From contig JASHQF010000153.1 in the NCBI GenBank assembly GCA_030037695.1, positions 1 through 11,849 on the forward strand: 11,849 nt of DNA, given 5' to 3'. This document shows, one piece after another, positions 1 to 7,800 of the stretch (positions within the stretch are counted from its first letter, which is position 1; the number at the start of each line of letters is the position of its first letter). The DNA is from Thermoplasmata archaeon (lineage in GTDB: Archaea; Thermoplasmatota; Thermoplasmata; Lutacidiplasmatales; UBA184). The notes beneath the pieces were generated by a model, which was given only the letters and a program-made list of their open reading frames with translations, was not told where the DNA came from and did not search any database. Both the position numbers and the translations under genes were made by a program.

Positions 1-1
1 G

Positions 2-613
2 CGCCTCGTCGCCAGCGCGCGGCGGGCCTGGGGGCCAGCGTCCGACGCGCTATGGGGCCCGATCGTACCGGCACCTCGTGAACGATTGCGACCGTTGCGC
101 GGCGGGGAGGCGTTCGCCGTGGCGGGCGGAGAGCTCAAGGTCATCGCCACCCCCGGCCACGCCAAGCACCATCTCGCGTACTTCGACACCGCGTTCGGCG
201 GGCTCTTCACGGGGGATGCCGCCGGGGTCCGCCTGGAGGGCGCGTCCCGGGCGCGCCCGGCCGTGCCGCCGCCGGATCTGGATCTGGAGGCGCTGTACGC
301 GAGTGTGGAGGCGATGCGTCAACTCAAGCCGGCCCACGTCTGCTACACCCATTTCGGACCCAGCCCGGACGGCCTCCGGGACCTGGAGGGGTACCGGGAG
401 ATCGTGGAGGAGTGGCGTCGCATCGCCCTCGCCGCGGCTCGCGAGCGACCTGATCCGGAATTCGTCGCCGCGAAGCTCGCCGAGCACGACTCGGGCGGCC
501 CGGCCGCCTCCGCGCGGGAGCGAGCATCGCTCGTCTCGGGCTACGAGCTCGCCGCTCAGGGGTTCCTCCGCTACTTCGCCACGCACGGAGAGATCGGCGG
601 AGCCCCCGGGTGA
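2..613 (+). CDS. Metallo-beta-lactamase fold hydrolase, 5' end cut by window
   Basis: The reading frame is open from base 2 to a TGA at 611-613, giving 203 visible residues and continuing upstream of the window. An ATG at 86 lies inside this frame, but the in-frame sequence before it is protein-like (GPIVPAPRERL), so 86 is not the real start. Metal-site motifs of the second half of the metallo-beta-lactamase fold are visible: His in TPGH (visible residue 53), Asp in TGDAAG (72) and His in YTHFGP (117). The HxHxDH motif must lie upstream of the window. The C-terminal helical part (GYREIVEEW and after) resembles the tail of glyoxalase II-like members. Such enzymes hydrolyse thioesters, phosphodiesters or lactones; the substrate cannot be told from this fragment. 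The stop overlaps the GTG of the next gene, so the two are probably co-translated. Confidence 0.85.
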   Translation, partial: RLVASARRAWGPASDALWGPIVPAPRERLRPLRGGEAFAVAGGELKVIATPGHAKHHLAYFDTAFGGLFTGDAAGVRLEGASRARPAVPPPDLDLEALYASVEAMRQLKPAHVCYTHFGPSPDGLRDLEGYREIVEEWRRIALAAARERPDPEFVAAKLAEHDSGGPAASARERASLVSGYELAAQGFLRYFATHGEIGGAPG

Positions 614-1881
614 GCGGCGCCGCGCCTCGCGGGCGGAGCGTGGCCGTCGGGACGCTGTTCCTGGCGAGGACCGTCTACGCGTTCAACTGGTACGACATCG
701 GAGGGGTCCTGGCCCTGGTCCGGGCGAGCTTTGGCGTCGGCCCGGTCCAGCTCGGCATTGTGCTCGGGGCGTTCCTCATCGGGGCCGGGATCTTCCAGGT
801 CCCCGCGGGCCTGGCGGCGATCCGCTGGGGGAACCGCACGGTCTCGCTCCTCGCCCTCGTGACGATGGGCGGGTTCTCGCTCGCCTCGGCGGCGGCGCCA
901 TCGTGGCCGATCCTCGCGCTCCTCCGCTTCGGCGCCGGCGCGGGGGCCGCGTTCTTCTTCGCGCCCGCGCTCGGCCTCGTCGCCTCGTACTTCCCGGCCG
1001 GGAGTCGGGGCCCCGTGATCGGCTTGTTCAACTCGGGGTTCAGCGTCGGCTCGGGCATCGGCCTCTTCGCAGGAGCCCTGGCCGGCGCGGCGTTCGGCTG
1101 GCCGATCGCGCTCGCTATCGGAGGGCTCGGGCTCCTCGCCACGGCGGCGGTCGCGCCGAGCCTACTGCCGCGGGAGACGGTGGTGCGGAGGTCGGTCCCC
1201 GAGATCGTGCAGCTCGCCCGGCCGGTGCTACGCTCCCGTTCGATCTGGGCGCTCGCGGTCGGAGGGATCGGGCTCTGGGGCAGCTTCTACATCGCCGCCC
1301 AATACTTCGTGGAGTTCGCGAGCTCGGTACACCCGTCGTGGGCCCTCGCGGTAGCGGCCGCGGTGCCCACGGCGATGATCGCGGCCGAGGTGCCCGGAGG
1401 GCCGATCGGCGGATGGCTCGGAGAGCGAGCGACGGACGCGCGGTGGATCCTCGCGGGCTGGGGAGCCGTAGTGGCGGTCGTGATCGCCGTGGTACCGTTC
1501 CTCTCGCTCGGCGCGGACTGGCCCGCGTTCGTCTTTCTCGGGTTCGCCGACGGCGTCGTCTTCGCCCTGCTGTACCTGCTCCCGACGTTCCTCCCCGAGC
1601 TCGCGGGCGGAGGGCTGTCGCTCGGGTTCGCGCTCCTCAACTCGATCCAGATCTTCGCGGGGAGCGGCTTCGCGATCGCCTTCGGCGTGATCGCCGCCGG
1701 ATGGGGGTACGGCTGGGCCTGGGCGTTCGCCGGGCTCGGCGGCGCCGCGTTCCTTCCGGCCCTTCTCGCGGTCCGGCTCCCGTCTACGCCCGGCGGGGCC
1801 GGCCCCGCGCGGGCACCTCCGGCGGGGCAACCAGGGTCACAAGGTTCGTGGGCCGCCCCTCGAGAGGGTACCCTGCGGTAA
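610..1881 (+). CDS. MFS transporter, 12 predicted membrane helices
   Basis: This is a 423-residue, strongly hydrophobic protein with about twelve membrane-length segments and the major facilitator layout. A motif-A-like loop lies between helices 2 and 3 (GLAAIRWGNRTV), with Gly/Ala-rich helices and a polar central loop near RETVVRRSVPEI. It resembles the nitrate/cyanate-type and general antiporter branches, but the substrate cannot be predicted. The start is GTG at 610, which forms a GTGA overlap with the stop of the upstream metallo-hydrolase, so translation is probably coupled. Membrane-spanning sequence ends near base 1790. The last 30 or so residues are a Pro/Gly/Ala-rich tail that overlaps, in antisense, the end of pyruvate kinase. 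The tail may simply reflect a lost earlier stop codon. Confidence 0.88.
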   Translation: MSGAAPRGRSVAVGTLFLARTVYAFNWYDIGGVLALVRASFGVGPVQLGIVLGAFLIGAGIFQVPAGLAAIRWGNRTVSLLALVTMGGFSLASAAAPSWPILALLRFGAGAGAAFFFAPALGLVASYFPAGSRGPVIGLFNSGFSVGSGIGLFAGALAGAAFGWPIALAIGGLGLLATAAVAPSLLPRETVVRRSVPEIVQLARPVLRSRSIWALAVGGIGLWGSFYIAAQYFVEFASSVHPSWALAVAAAVPTAMIAAEVPGGPIGGWLGERATDARWILAGWGAVVAVVIAVVPFLSLGADWPAFVFLGFADGVVFALLYLLPTFLPELAGGGLSLGFALLNSIQIFAGSGFAIAFGVIAAGWGYGWAWAFAGLGGAAFLPALLAVRLPSTPGGAGPARAPPAGQPGSQGSWAAPREGTLR

Positions 1882-3235
1882 GCACGAGCGGACGTCCGAT
1901 CGTGATGCCGAGCGACCGGACGAGCCGGACCGCGTCCTGGTGGAGTCGGGGGAGGTCGGTCCGGGTGGGGCTCGGCCGCGCGGTCACCCCGCCGACCAGC
2001 CCGAGGTGCCGACGCACCCCCGACGACCCCGCGAGGGCGACCACGGGGCAGGAGGGATGGAGCCGGGCTACGAGCCGCGCAGTCCTGCCCGAGTGCGTCG
2101 GCGTCACGATCGCGGGCGCCCGGACCGCCTCGGCCAGCTGGACCGCCGCGGCGGCGACGGAGCGGTCGGTCTCTCGGGGCGTAGGGTCCGCCTCGGCGCG
2201 CCCCCGCAGCCGGTGCGCATCGAAAGCGGGTTCGGTCGCCTCGGCGATCTTGGCGAGCCAGCGCACCGCCTCCGCGGGATAGCGTCCGACCGCGCTCTCC
2301 TCGCTCAGCATGACCGCATCCGCCCCGTCGAGGACGGCGTTGGCGACGTCGGTGGCCTCGGCCCGCGTGGGGCGAGGGGAGGTGAGCATGCTGAGGAGCA
2401 TCTGGGTCGCGACGATGCAGAACCGCCCCGCGTCGTTCGCACGGTGGACCAGCAGCTTCTGCTCGAGGGCGAGCCGCTCGAGCGGCAGCTCGATGCCGAG
2501 GTCCCCCCGGGCGACCATGATCCCGTCGGCAACGCGGAGAATCTCATCGATCCCCCGCACCGCTTCCGCCCGCTCGATCTTGGCGATCAGCCGGACGGGG
2601 CGACCCTCGGGGGTCCGATCGAGCCACCGACGCGCTTCGAGGAGGTCCCGGGCTCCCTGAACGAACGAGAGCGCGAGGAAGTCCACCCCCTCCGAGAGCG
2701 CGACCTCGGCACGGGTGCGATCTTCCTCCCCGAAGACCGAGACCCGAAGTCGGGCCCGGGGAAGGAAGAGACCGGCGTGCGAGCCGACGTCGCCTCCTGC
2801 CACGACCTCGGTTTCGATGGCGTGCGGACCTACCCGACGTACCCGGAGCGTCACCGAGCCGTCCCCGAGGAGGACGGGATCCCCCGGGACCGCCGCCCGC
2901 ACGAAAGACGGAAGCTCGACGGCAACGCGCTCGCGATCGCCGGGCGCCGACTCTCGGTCAAGCGTCCACCGTTGGCCGGTCGCGAGGCGAACCTGGCCCC
3001 CCGCAAGGTCTCCGATCCGAAGCTTCGGGCCGGGAACATCGGCGACGATCGGGATGTCCCGACCGGACCTCGCGACGGCGACGTGGATCGCGCGGAGATC
3101 CGCCCGGTGATCCGATGCTGCGCCGTGCGACAGGTTCAGCCGAAAGGCGTCGGCCCCGGCGCCGAGGAGACCTGCGAGCTCTCGCGGACCGCGGGACGCC
3201 GGGCCCACGGTCGCCAGGATCTTCGTACGGCGCAC
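1784..3235 (-). CDS. pyk: Pyruvate kinase
   Basis: This 483-residue protein catalyses phosphoenolpyruvate + ADP to pyruvate + ATP, the last step of glycolysis, in the cytoplasm. Motifs appear in order: TKILATVGPAS (4-14), substrate-site FRLNLSHG (31-38; R32, N34, S36), DVPGPKLR (66-73), a lid B domain (about 76-160), LALSFVQ, AKIERAE with catalytic K219 and metal-binding E221, VARGDLGIE with D245, ATQML (276-280), the PTRAEATDVANAVLDGADAVML signature region, then the C-terminal alpha/beta domain ending TAGYPLEG. Length is normal. The start is GTG at 3235-3233; a TATA-like box centred about 25 bp upstream fits a leaderless mRNA. K71 occupies the position equivalent to rabbit Glu117, which marks potassium-independent enzymes. 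The 3' end overlaps the convergent MFS gene by 98 bp. Confidence 0.96.
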   Translation of the reverse strand: MRRTKILATVGPASRGPRELAGLLGAGADAFRLNLSHGAASDHRADLRAIHVAVARSGRDIPIVADVPGPKLRIGDLAGGQVRLATGQRWTLDRESAPGDRERVAVELPSFVRAAVPGDPVLLGDGSVTLRVRRVGPHAIETEVVAGGDVGSHAGLFLPRARLRVSVFGEEDRTRAEVALSEGVDFLALSFVQGARDLLEARRWLDRTPEGRPVRLIAKIERAEAVRGIDEILRVADGIMVARGDLGIELPLERLALEQKLLVHRANDAGRFCIVATQMLLSMLTSPRPTRAEATDVANAVLDGADAVMLSEESAVGRYPAEAVRWLAKIAEATEPAFDAHRLRGRAEADPTPRETDRSVAAAAVQLAEAVRAPAIVTPTHSGRTARLVARLHPSCPVVALAGSSGVRRHLGLVGGVTARPSPTRTDLPRLHQDAVRLVRSLGITIGRPLVLTAGYPLEGRPTNLVTLVAPPEVPARGRPRRA

Positions 3236-3255
3236 GGCCCGGCGAGCTGGAGCCT

Positions 3256-3264
3256 CGATTTAGC
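3256..3264 (-). promoter_or_regulatory. TATA-like box for pyk
   Basis: Read on the minus strand this is GCTAAATCG, the only AT-rich patch in the GC-rich gap before pyk. Its centre (about 3260) is 25 bp upstream of the GTG at 3235. That is the spacing expected if transcription starts at or next to the start codon. Confidence 0.5.
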
Positions 3265-3287
3265 CTGCGTCCCTGTCCGTGAGGAAC

Positions 3288-3297
3288 GCTTAGTACC
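3288..3297 (+). promoter_or_regulatory. TATA-like box A for tRNA-Gln
   Basis: The sequence GCTTAGTACC is centred near 3292, 25 bp before the first base of the mature tRNA. This fits an archaeal promoter with transcription starting close to the tRNA 5' end. It is back to back with the pyk box, with about 24 bp between them. Confidence 0.45.
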
Positions 3298-3316
3298 CAG
3301 CCGACGTCCAAGCCCC

Positions 3317-3391
<75 letters not shown>

Positions 3392-3528
3392 GCTGACGGG
3401 ACTCGAGCCCATCCACGGAAGGTTGGGCGAGCCCTTGACCCGGGAAACGGGTTCGCTTTCGCGTCGAGGCTTTCGCGGTCCGGAACCGTCGGTCGAAGCG
3501 GGTAACCGCTTCCTCAAAGCGACCCGAG

Positions 3529-3546
3529 CTCTCGTCCCGAGAGGAG
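3529..3546 (+). promoter_or_regulatory. Hairpin overlapping a Shine-Dalgarno before the thioredoxin-like gene
   Basis: CTCTCG (3529-3534), loop TCC, CGAGAG (3538-3543) form a perfect 6-bp stem. Its right arm overlaps the Shine-Dalgarno-like AGGAG at 3542-3546. That Shine-Dalgarno is placed for an ATG at 3551, which opens only a 17-codon frame ending TGA at 3602-3604 and is out of frame with the thioredoxin-like protein. No convincing TATA box was seen in 3390-3564. Confidence 0.4.
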
Positions 3547-3564
3547 ATTGATGGGGCCGCGGGG

Positions 3565-3942
3565 GTGGAGAGCGTGTGGGAAGGTGTGGGGCTCGAGGTG
3601 CTGAAAACCTCGGACTTCGATGGGACGCGCCTCAAGAGGGTCGGTACCTATTCCGTGTGCTTCGGGGCTAGCTGGTGTCGACCCACCCGGGGCTTTGTTC
3701 CAAAGTTTGCGGGGCGACGAGGGTCCGTGCCGGGCCAGTTGGCTATCGCCGACATTACGGACCGGGAGGACCCGCTCTGGGACTGGTTCTCCATCAGCAT
3801 CACGCCCACGATCGTACTCTTTCGGGACGGGGTGATCTCGGGGCGGATCGACGGTCGACGATGGATTGGCCTCCGGGACTCGGATCTGGATCGACTCGCT
3901 CATCTCCTGGAGGAATCGTCCGGCGCTCCTCCGCCGGCTTAG
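3565..3942 (+). CDS. Thioredoxin-fold protein with C-x-x-T active site
   Basis: This is a 125-residue cytoplasmic protein with no signal peptide. The thioredoxin fold is recognisable from the strand and active-site segment YSVCFGASWCRPTRGF (29-44), the DI-x-D strand near residue 63, and the cis-proline motif ITPT (79-82, P81) followed by IVLFRDGV and a C-terminal helix. The usual WCGPC is here WCRPT: C38 is kept and the resolving cysteine is T41. That points to monothiol chemistry or to binding rather than classical disulfide reduction; C32 is a second nearby cysteine. The start is uncertain. GTG 3565 or GTG 3574 are in frame but poorly served by a Shine-Dalgarno. ATG 3551, which has one, is in another frame, and a single extra G in the 3561-3565 run would join it to the domain frame. 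Confidence 0.75.
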   Translation: MESVWEGVGLEVLKTSDFDGTRLKRVGTYSVCFGASWCRPTRGFVPKFAGRRGSVPGQLAIADITDREDPLWDWFSISITPTIVLFRDGVISGRIDGRRWIGLRDSDLDRLAHLLEESSGAPPPA

Positions 3943-3957
3943 TCGAACGAAGTGAGG

Positions 3958-4004
3958 GGGGGAACAGGCGGTGGCCCCCTGCTGGTGCCGCCGCCCCTTC
4001 CCCC
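3958..4004 (+). terminator. Long GC-rich hairpin after the thioredoxin-like gene
   Basis: Bases 3958-3975 pair with 3987-4004. Five G-C pairs and two A-T pairs are followed by two mismatches, then nine pairs including one T-G wobble, around an 11-base loop. The structure starts 15 bases after the stop codon. No T-run follows directly, although T-rich stretches occur at 4111-4126. It may act as a 3'-end stabiliser or processing site rather than an intrinsic terminator. Confidence 0.4.
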
Positions 4005-4208
4005 AACCCATCCGAGAGCGAGCTCCGGCTCCCTCCCCGCAAGTTCCGGACCGAATAGCCCTCACGGTCCAAAAATAACGTGCAATGTTGATCGTCTCGT
4101 CCCGGATCCGTTTCTCTCGATTTTTCACCCTGAGGGCTGCTCCTCGGAAATTTGTCAACTGCCGCGATGGGTTAGCAATAAGAATAGTTAGTTATGAACC
4201 GATGGCGC
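4005..4208 (+). other. Relatively AT-rich intergenic stretch before the Cys/His protein
   Basis: No credible gene lies between 3943 and 4242. After the hairpin, base composition shifts and 4068-4200 is clearly AT-richer than its surroundings. It contains CCAAAAATAACG (about 4069-4080), a T-rich run (4111-4126), and TTAG/TTAT-type repeats around 4170-4198. These could be termination or regulator-binding sequence; nothing more specific can be supported. Confidence 0.4.
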
Positions 4209-4210
4209 GC

Positions 4211-4219
4211 CTATAAGTA
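4211..4219 (+). promoter_or_regulatory. TATA box for the 96-residue Cys/His protein
   Basis: CTATAAGTA is a good archaeal TATA box. Its centre (about 4215) is 28 bp before ATG 4243, so the transcript would be leaderless from that ATG. It is too close to the in-frame GTG at 4231 for that codon to be used. The box sits inside a short inverted repeat, GCCTA-TAAG-TAGGC (4209-4222), which could be an operator. Confidence 0.65.
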
Positions 4220-4242
4220 GGCCGCCCCGCGTGGACGAGGCG

Positions 4243-4533
4243 ATGTCGAGGTTCGTCGTCGAGCACGCCCACTCCGAGCAGACCTGCCCCGCCAAGGACG
4301 CTCGCCTCGCCGCGGGCCTCCTCCAGATCGTGGCCCCCCCGAACGCGAGCCAGCACGGGGTGACGATCCGCGCCGAGGCGGTCACGAACGGGCTCCACCA
4401 TCTCTACCTGATCGTAGATGCGGCCAACGCAGAGACCGTCCGGAGTTACCTCGCCCCGTTCGCCCAGGTGGGCTCGCTCTCGATCACCCCTGCGTCGCGG
4501 TGCGAGGAGGTCGTCCATCGGGGGGCGTGCTAG
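4243..4533 (+). CDS. Small conserved Cys/His protein of unknown function
   Basis: This 96-residue soluble protein has no signal or membrane segment. The predicted alternation of strands and helices (FVVEHAH, KDARLAAGLLQIV, GVTIRAEAV, HHLYLIVDA, NAETVRSYLAPFA, GSLSITPAS) suggests a small ferredoxin-like alpha/beta fold. Possible metal or redox residues are H8, H10 and C15 near the N-terminus and C87 and C96 at the end, with H52-H53 mid-protein. I recognise the general pattern from small conserved uncharacterised proteins but cannot give it a name or function. ATG 4243 was chosen over the longer in-frame GTG 4231 because the TATA box places the transcription start at about 4242. It stands alone, with non-coding DNA of 300 bp on each side. 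Confidence 0.75.
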   Translation: MSRFVVEHAHSEQTCPAKDARLAAGLLQIVAPPNASQHGVTIRAEAVTNGLHHLYLIVDAANAETVRSYLAPFAQVGSLSITPASRCEEVVHRGAC

Positions 4534-4801
4534 ACCGGCGGAGCGTACACCTCGGCCTCCGCGGGCCGGCACGGGGCGCCGGTACCCACCTTACGGCGCC
4601 TCCTGCCGATTCCCTCGGGGTGATGCGAAGTACGATCGCATCACCCCCCCTCCTGACAATGCGAGGTTTGCGGGCGTCTCGTCACCCCTCCGTTCCGGAC
4701 CGCTGGCGAGCCGAAGGATCCGCGCCGCTCGCTCCGCTCGAGCTCGTAGGTCCCTGGGCCGAGAGGCTCCTAAGCGCGCAACCGCCGGGCTGACAGACCT
4801 C
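4534..4801 (+). other. Non-coding stretch between the Cys/His protein and the surface protein
   Basis: No reading frame here looks protein-like; the long open frames are low-complexity Arg/Ser/Pro translations of GC-rich DNA. The notable content is the perfect inverted repeat at 4617-4647 and the promoter of the next gene at the right end. Confidence 0.5.
4617..4647 (+). repeat. Perfect 12-bp inverted repeat with 7-base spacer
   Basis: GGGGTGATGCGA (4617-4628) is the exact reverse complement of TCGCATCACCCC (4636-4647), separated by AGTACGA. It lies 84 bp after the upstream stop codon and about 155 bp before the promoter of the surface protein. It would form a stable hairpin in RNA or a dyad protein-binding site in DNA. 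A C-run, not a T-run, follows, so it is not a classical terminator. Confidence 0.7.
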
Positions 4802-4811
4802 CGTTATATGG
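4802..4811 (+). promoter_or_regulatory. TATA box for the surface protein gene
   Basis: CGTTATATGG is centred near 4806, 31 bp before ATG 4837, which predicts a leaderless or near-leaderless transcript. A short dyad CTCCG-AA-CGGAG (4820-4831) lies between the box and the start codon and could bind a regulator. Confidence 0.6.
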
Positions 4812-4836
4812 AAATCTTGCTCCGAACGGAGAGACG

Positions 4837-7800
4837 ATGGCTGACGGGAGACGGGGCCTCTCTCGACGGGTCCCGCGGTGGACCGCTATCGTGGGGATTG
4901 CCGTCGCGGCGCTGATGCTGGCTCCCGCCGGGGCACGTACTGCGTCGGAGAAGGCCGTCGGGATTTCCCCTGCCCTGCGCAACGTCGACGCCGTTCCACG
5001 AGCGGTGAGTGGAGAGGTGGTGAGAGCCGCCTCTCCCGTGGGATCGACGACCAAGACACTGGTCCTGTTCAACAACACCACCCTCGCCGGCAACGTCTAC
5101 AACCTGACCGAGGGGGAGGCCCCCGAAGCGATCGCCTACGATGCGAGCACGGGCCTCTCCTGGGTGACCAGCTCGGCGACGAATGCCGTCGCCGAGGTGA
5201 ACGGCTCGAACGCGAGCGGGATCCGTTGGGTCCCCGCCCACTACTCTCCGGACGGGATCGCCTACGACAACACCTCGGGTCTGCTGTTCCTCGCCGAGAC
5301 GTCCTCGGACAACGTGACGATCCTGAACGCCTCCACCGGGGCCTACGAGGGCTCGGTCAAAGTCGGCTTGGAACCGTGGGGCGTCGCGTACGACTGGCGC
5401 ACCCAGCAGGTGTATGTGAGCAACCACGACAATGCCTCGGTATCGGTCCTGAACGCCACTTCGAAGTCGTTCGTCCGCAACGTTACGGTCGGCTCTGCGC
5501 CGGAGGGGGTCGCCTACGATCCCAAGGCCCACGCCGTCGTGGTGGCGAACTTCGACTCGGACACTATCGAATTCCTGAACGACTCGACCTACGCGATCGG
5601 GCCGACCGACGACCTCACCGGGCCGTCCGTGATCCTCTACAACAGCGCCAACGGCCTCCTCTACGTCGCGACCCAGAATCTCTCGCACTCCGTGACGACG
5701 GTCGACGCGAAGAGCGGGACCGTGGAAGCGTCGATCGCAGGGTCCGAACCCGCCACGGGACTTACCTACGTCCCTTCAGCGGGTGCGGTCTACGCGAGCG
5801 ATTCCGGGCTGGACGGAGACGGGACGGTCCAGGTCCTGCCGAACGGTGCGTCGACGGTGTCGACCAACATCTCTCTCGGAGACTACACGTACCCCTCGGC
5901 GGCCGCGTACGACAACGCGAGCGGGGACGTGCTGGTCGTCGAGGAGAACGCCGAATTCTGGGCCGGCTACAACGTCGTGGAGATCGACCCCGCGACGAAC
6001 GTAACGGTCGGGACGATCGGCCTGCAGCACTTGCCGATCGCCGAGGCGTACGATCCCGTGCACGACCTGGTCTACCTGTACGACGGAGGCACCGGCGACG
6101 TTTACGCGATCAACACGACGACCGATCACGTGGAGCGCTCGGCGTTCGTGGGCTACTCCGGAGTGAACGGCTGCCCCGGCACGTACGTCTGCCAGGGGAT
6201 CGCCTACGATGCGGTGCATGACGCGATCTACGTCGATTACTACAACTACATCGCTTACGGCATCTCGATCGTCAACGGCTCAACGTTCAGCGTTCGAACG
6301 GTGTCCAACGGGACGGACGCGTTCAACGCCTCCTCGGGGATCGCGATCGATCCGGCCGACCACGAGGCGTTCGTGGCAGACTTTGATACCGCGAGCGTCA
6401 CCGTCATCGACACCGATACGCAAGAGGCGACGACGTCGATCCCGGTGCGTTCGCACCCGTTCGGGGTCGTCTACGATTCGGGGGACGACCTCGTCTACGT
6501 CAGCAACTCCGAGAACAGCACGGTGAGCGTCATCGACCCGGTGTCGGACACGGTCCTCGCCAACATCACGGTCGGGGGGATGCCGGTCGGCGAGACCTAC
6601 GACCCGGACAACGGGGACGTCTATGTCGCCAACGCGGGGGTCGACAACAACCTCACGATCCTGAGCGGGCCGGGCAAGGACGTCGTGGGGAACGTCAACC
6701 TCCATGCGACCGGTACCCCGGGGGAGGACGCGTTCGACGCCGCCAACGGAACGGTGGAGGTCACCCTGGAGGGCACCTCCTCGTTCCCGGGCGATCTCAG
6801 CCTCGTCAACACAACGAACCAATCGTTCGCCGGTCTCGTCCCGGAAGGCACGATCAGCGTGGGCGGAGGGATCGTCTACGCGACCAACGTAGCGGAGAGC
6901 TTTGTGGCCAACTACCTGCCGGGCACCGTCTCGGTGGTGCGGCTCGGAGGTTCCCCATCGCCGTCGTACCAGGTCTCGTTCTCGGAGACCGGACTTCCGC
7001 CGGGGACCCTGTGGGGGGTCGAGTTCAACGGCACCCCCGAGACGTCGACCAGCTCCTCGATCGGCTTTGCCGAACCGAACGGGAACTACCCGTTCAGCGT
7101 CGATGCCGAGACCGGCTACACGTGCAACGTCACGGGCGGAACGCTCGTGGTCCACAACGCTCCGGCCCACTGGTCCCTCGTGTTCACGGCGAACACGGAG
7201 GCGACCTACCAGGTCTCGTTCTCGGAAATGGGCCTGCCCCCGGGTACGGAGTGGGGGATCGTCTTCAACGGGACGCCCGTGTCGTCGACGAGCTCCTCCC
7301 TCGGCTTCGCGGAACCGAACGCGAGCTACCCGTTCACCGTCGACCCCGTCGCGGGCTACCGTCCGAACGTCACGAGCGGCGTGCTGACCGTGGCGAACGC
7401 GCCGGCGCACTGGTCGATCGTGTTCTCTCCGACCCTGTTCAACGTCACGTTCCTCGAAACGGGCCTCCCCGTGGGCACGCGCTGGTCGGTGTCGTTCAAC
7501 GGCTCCACCGAAGCGTCGTCCTCCTCCGCGATCGTCTTCCTCGGCGCTGACGGAAAGTGGGCCTACACGGTCCCGAGCTCCGCAGGCTACCTCCCTTCTC
7601 CGGGGTCGGGCAACGTGACCGTCTCAGGTGCGGCCCAGACCGTCCCGATTCGATTCGCGGCTCCCGCTCCGAACGGCCCGCCCCCGTCGTTCCTCGGACT
7701 CTCCGGCGCTTCGGGGTACGAGCTGCTGGGGGGGATCGTGGGCGCGGCAGTGGCCCTGGTCGCCCTCGCCGTCGTGCTGCGACGCCGCCCTCGCGGACCC

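Noticed and set aside
86..613. ATG 86 as the start of the metallo-hydrolase
   Set aside because: The frame is open and protein-like back to the window edge, and the HxHxDH metal motif must lie upstream.
78..2282. A 734-codon plus-strand open frame spanning the hydrolase, MFS and pyk genes
   Set aside because: Its translation is Arg/Ser/Pro/Gly-rich low complexity with no domains, and it overlaps three recognisable genes in other frames. Long shadow frames are expected at this GC content.
4804..5688. Minus-strand frames antisense to the surface protein (also 6280-7410)
   Set aside because: Val/Arg/Asp/Gly-rich mirror translations of the repeat-rich propeller coding sequence.
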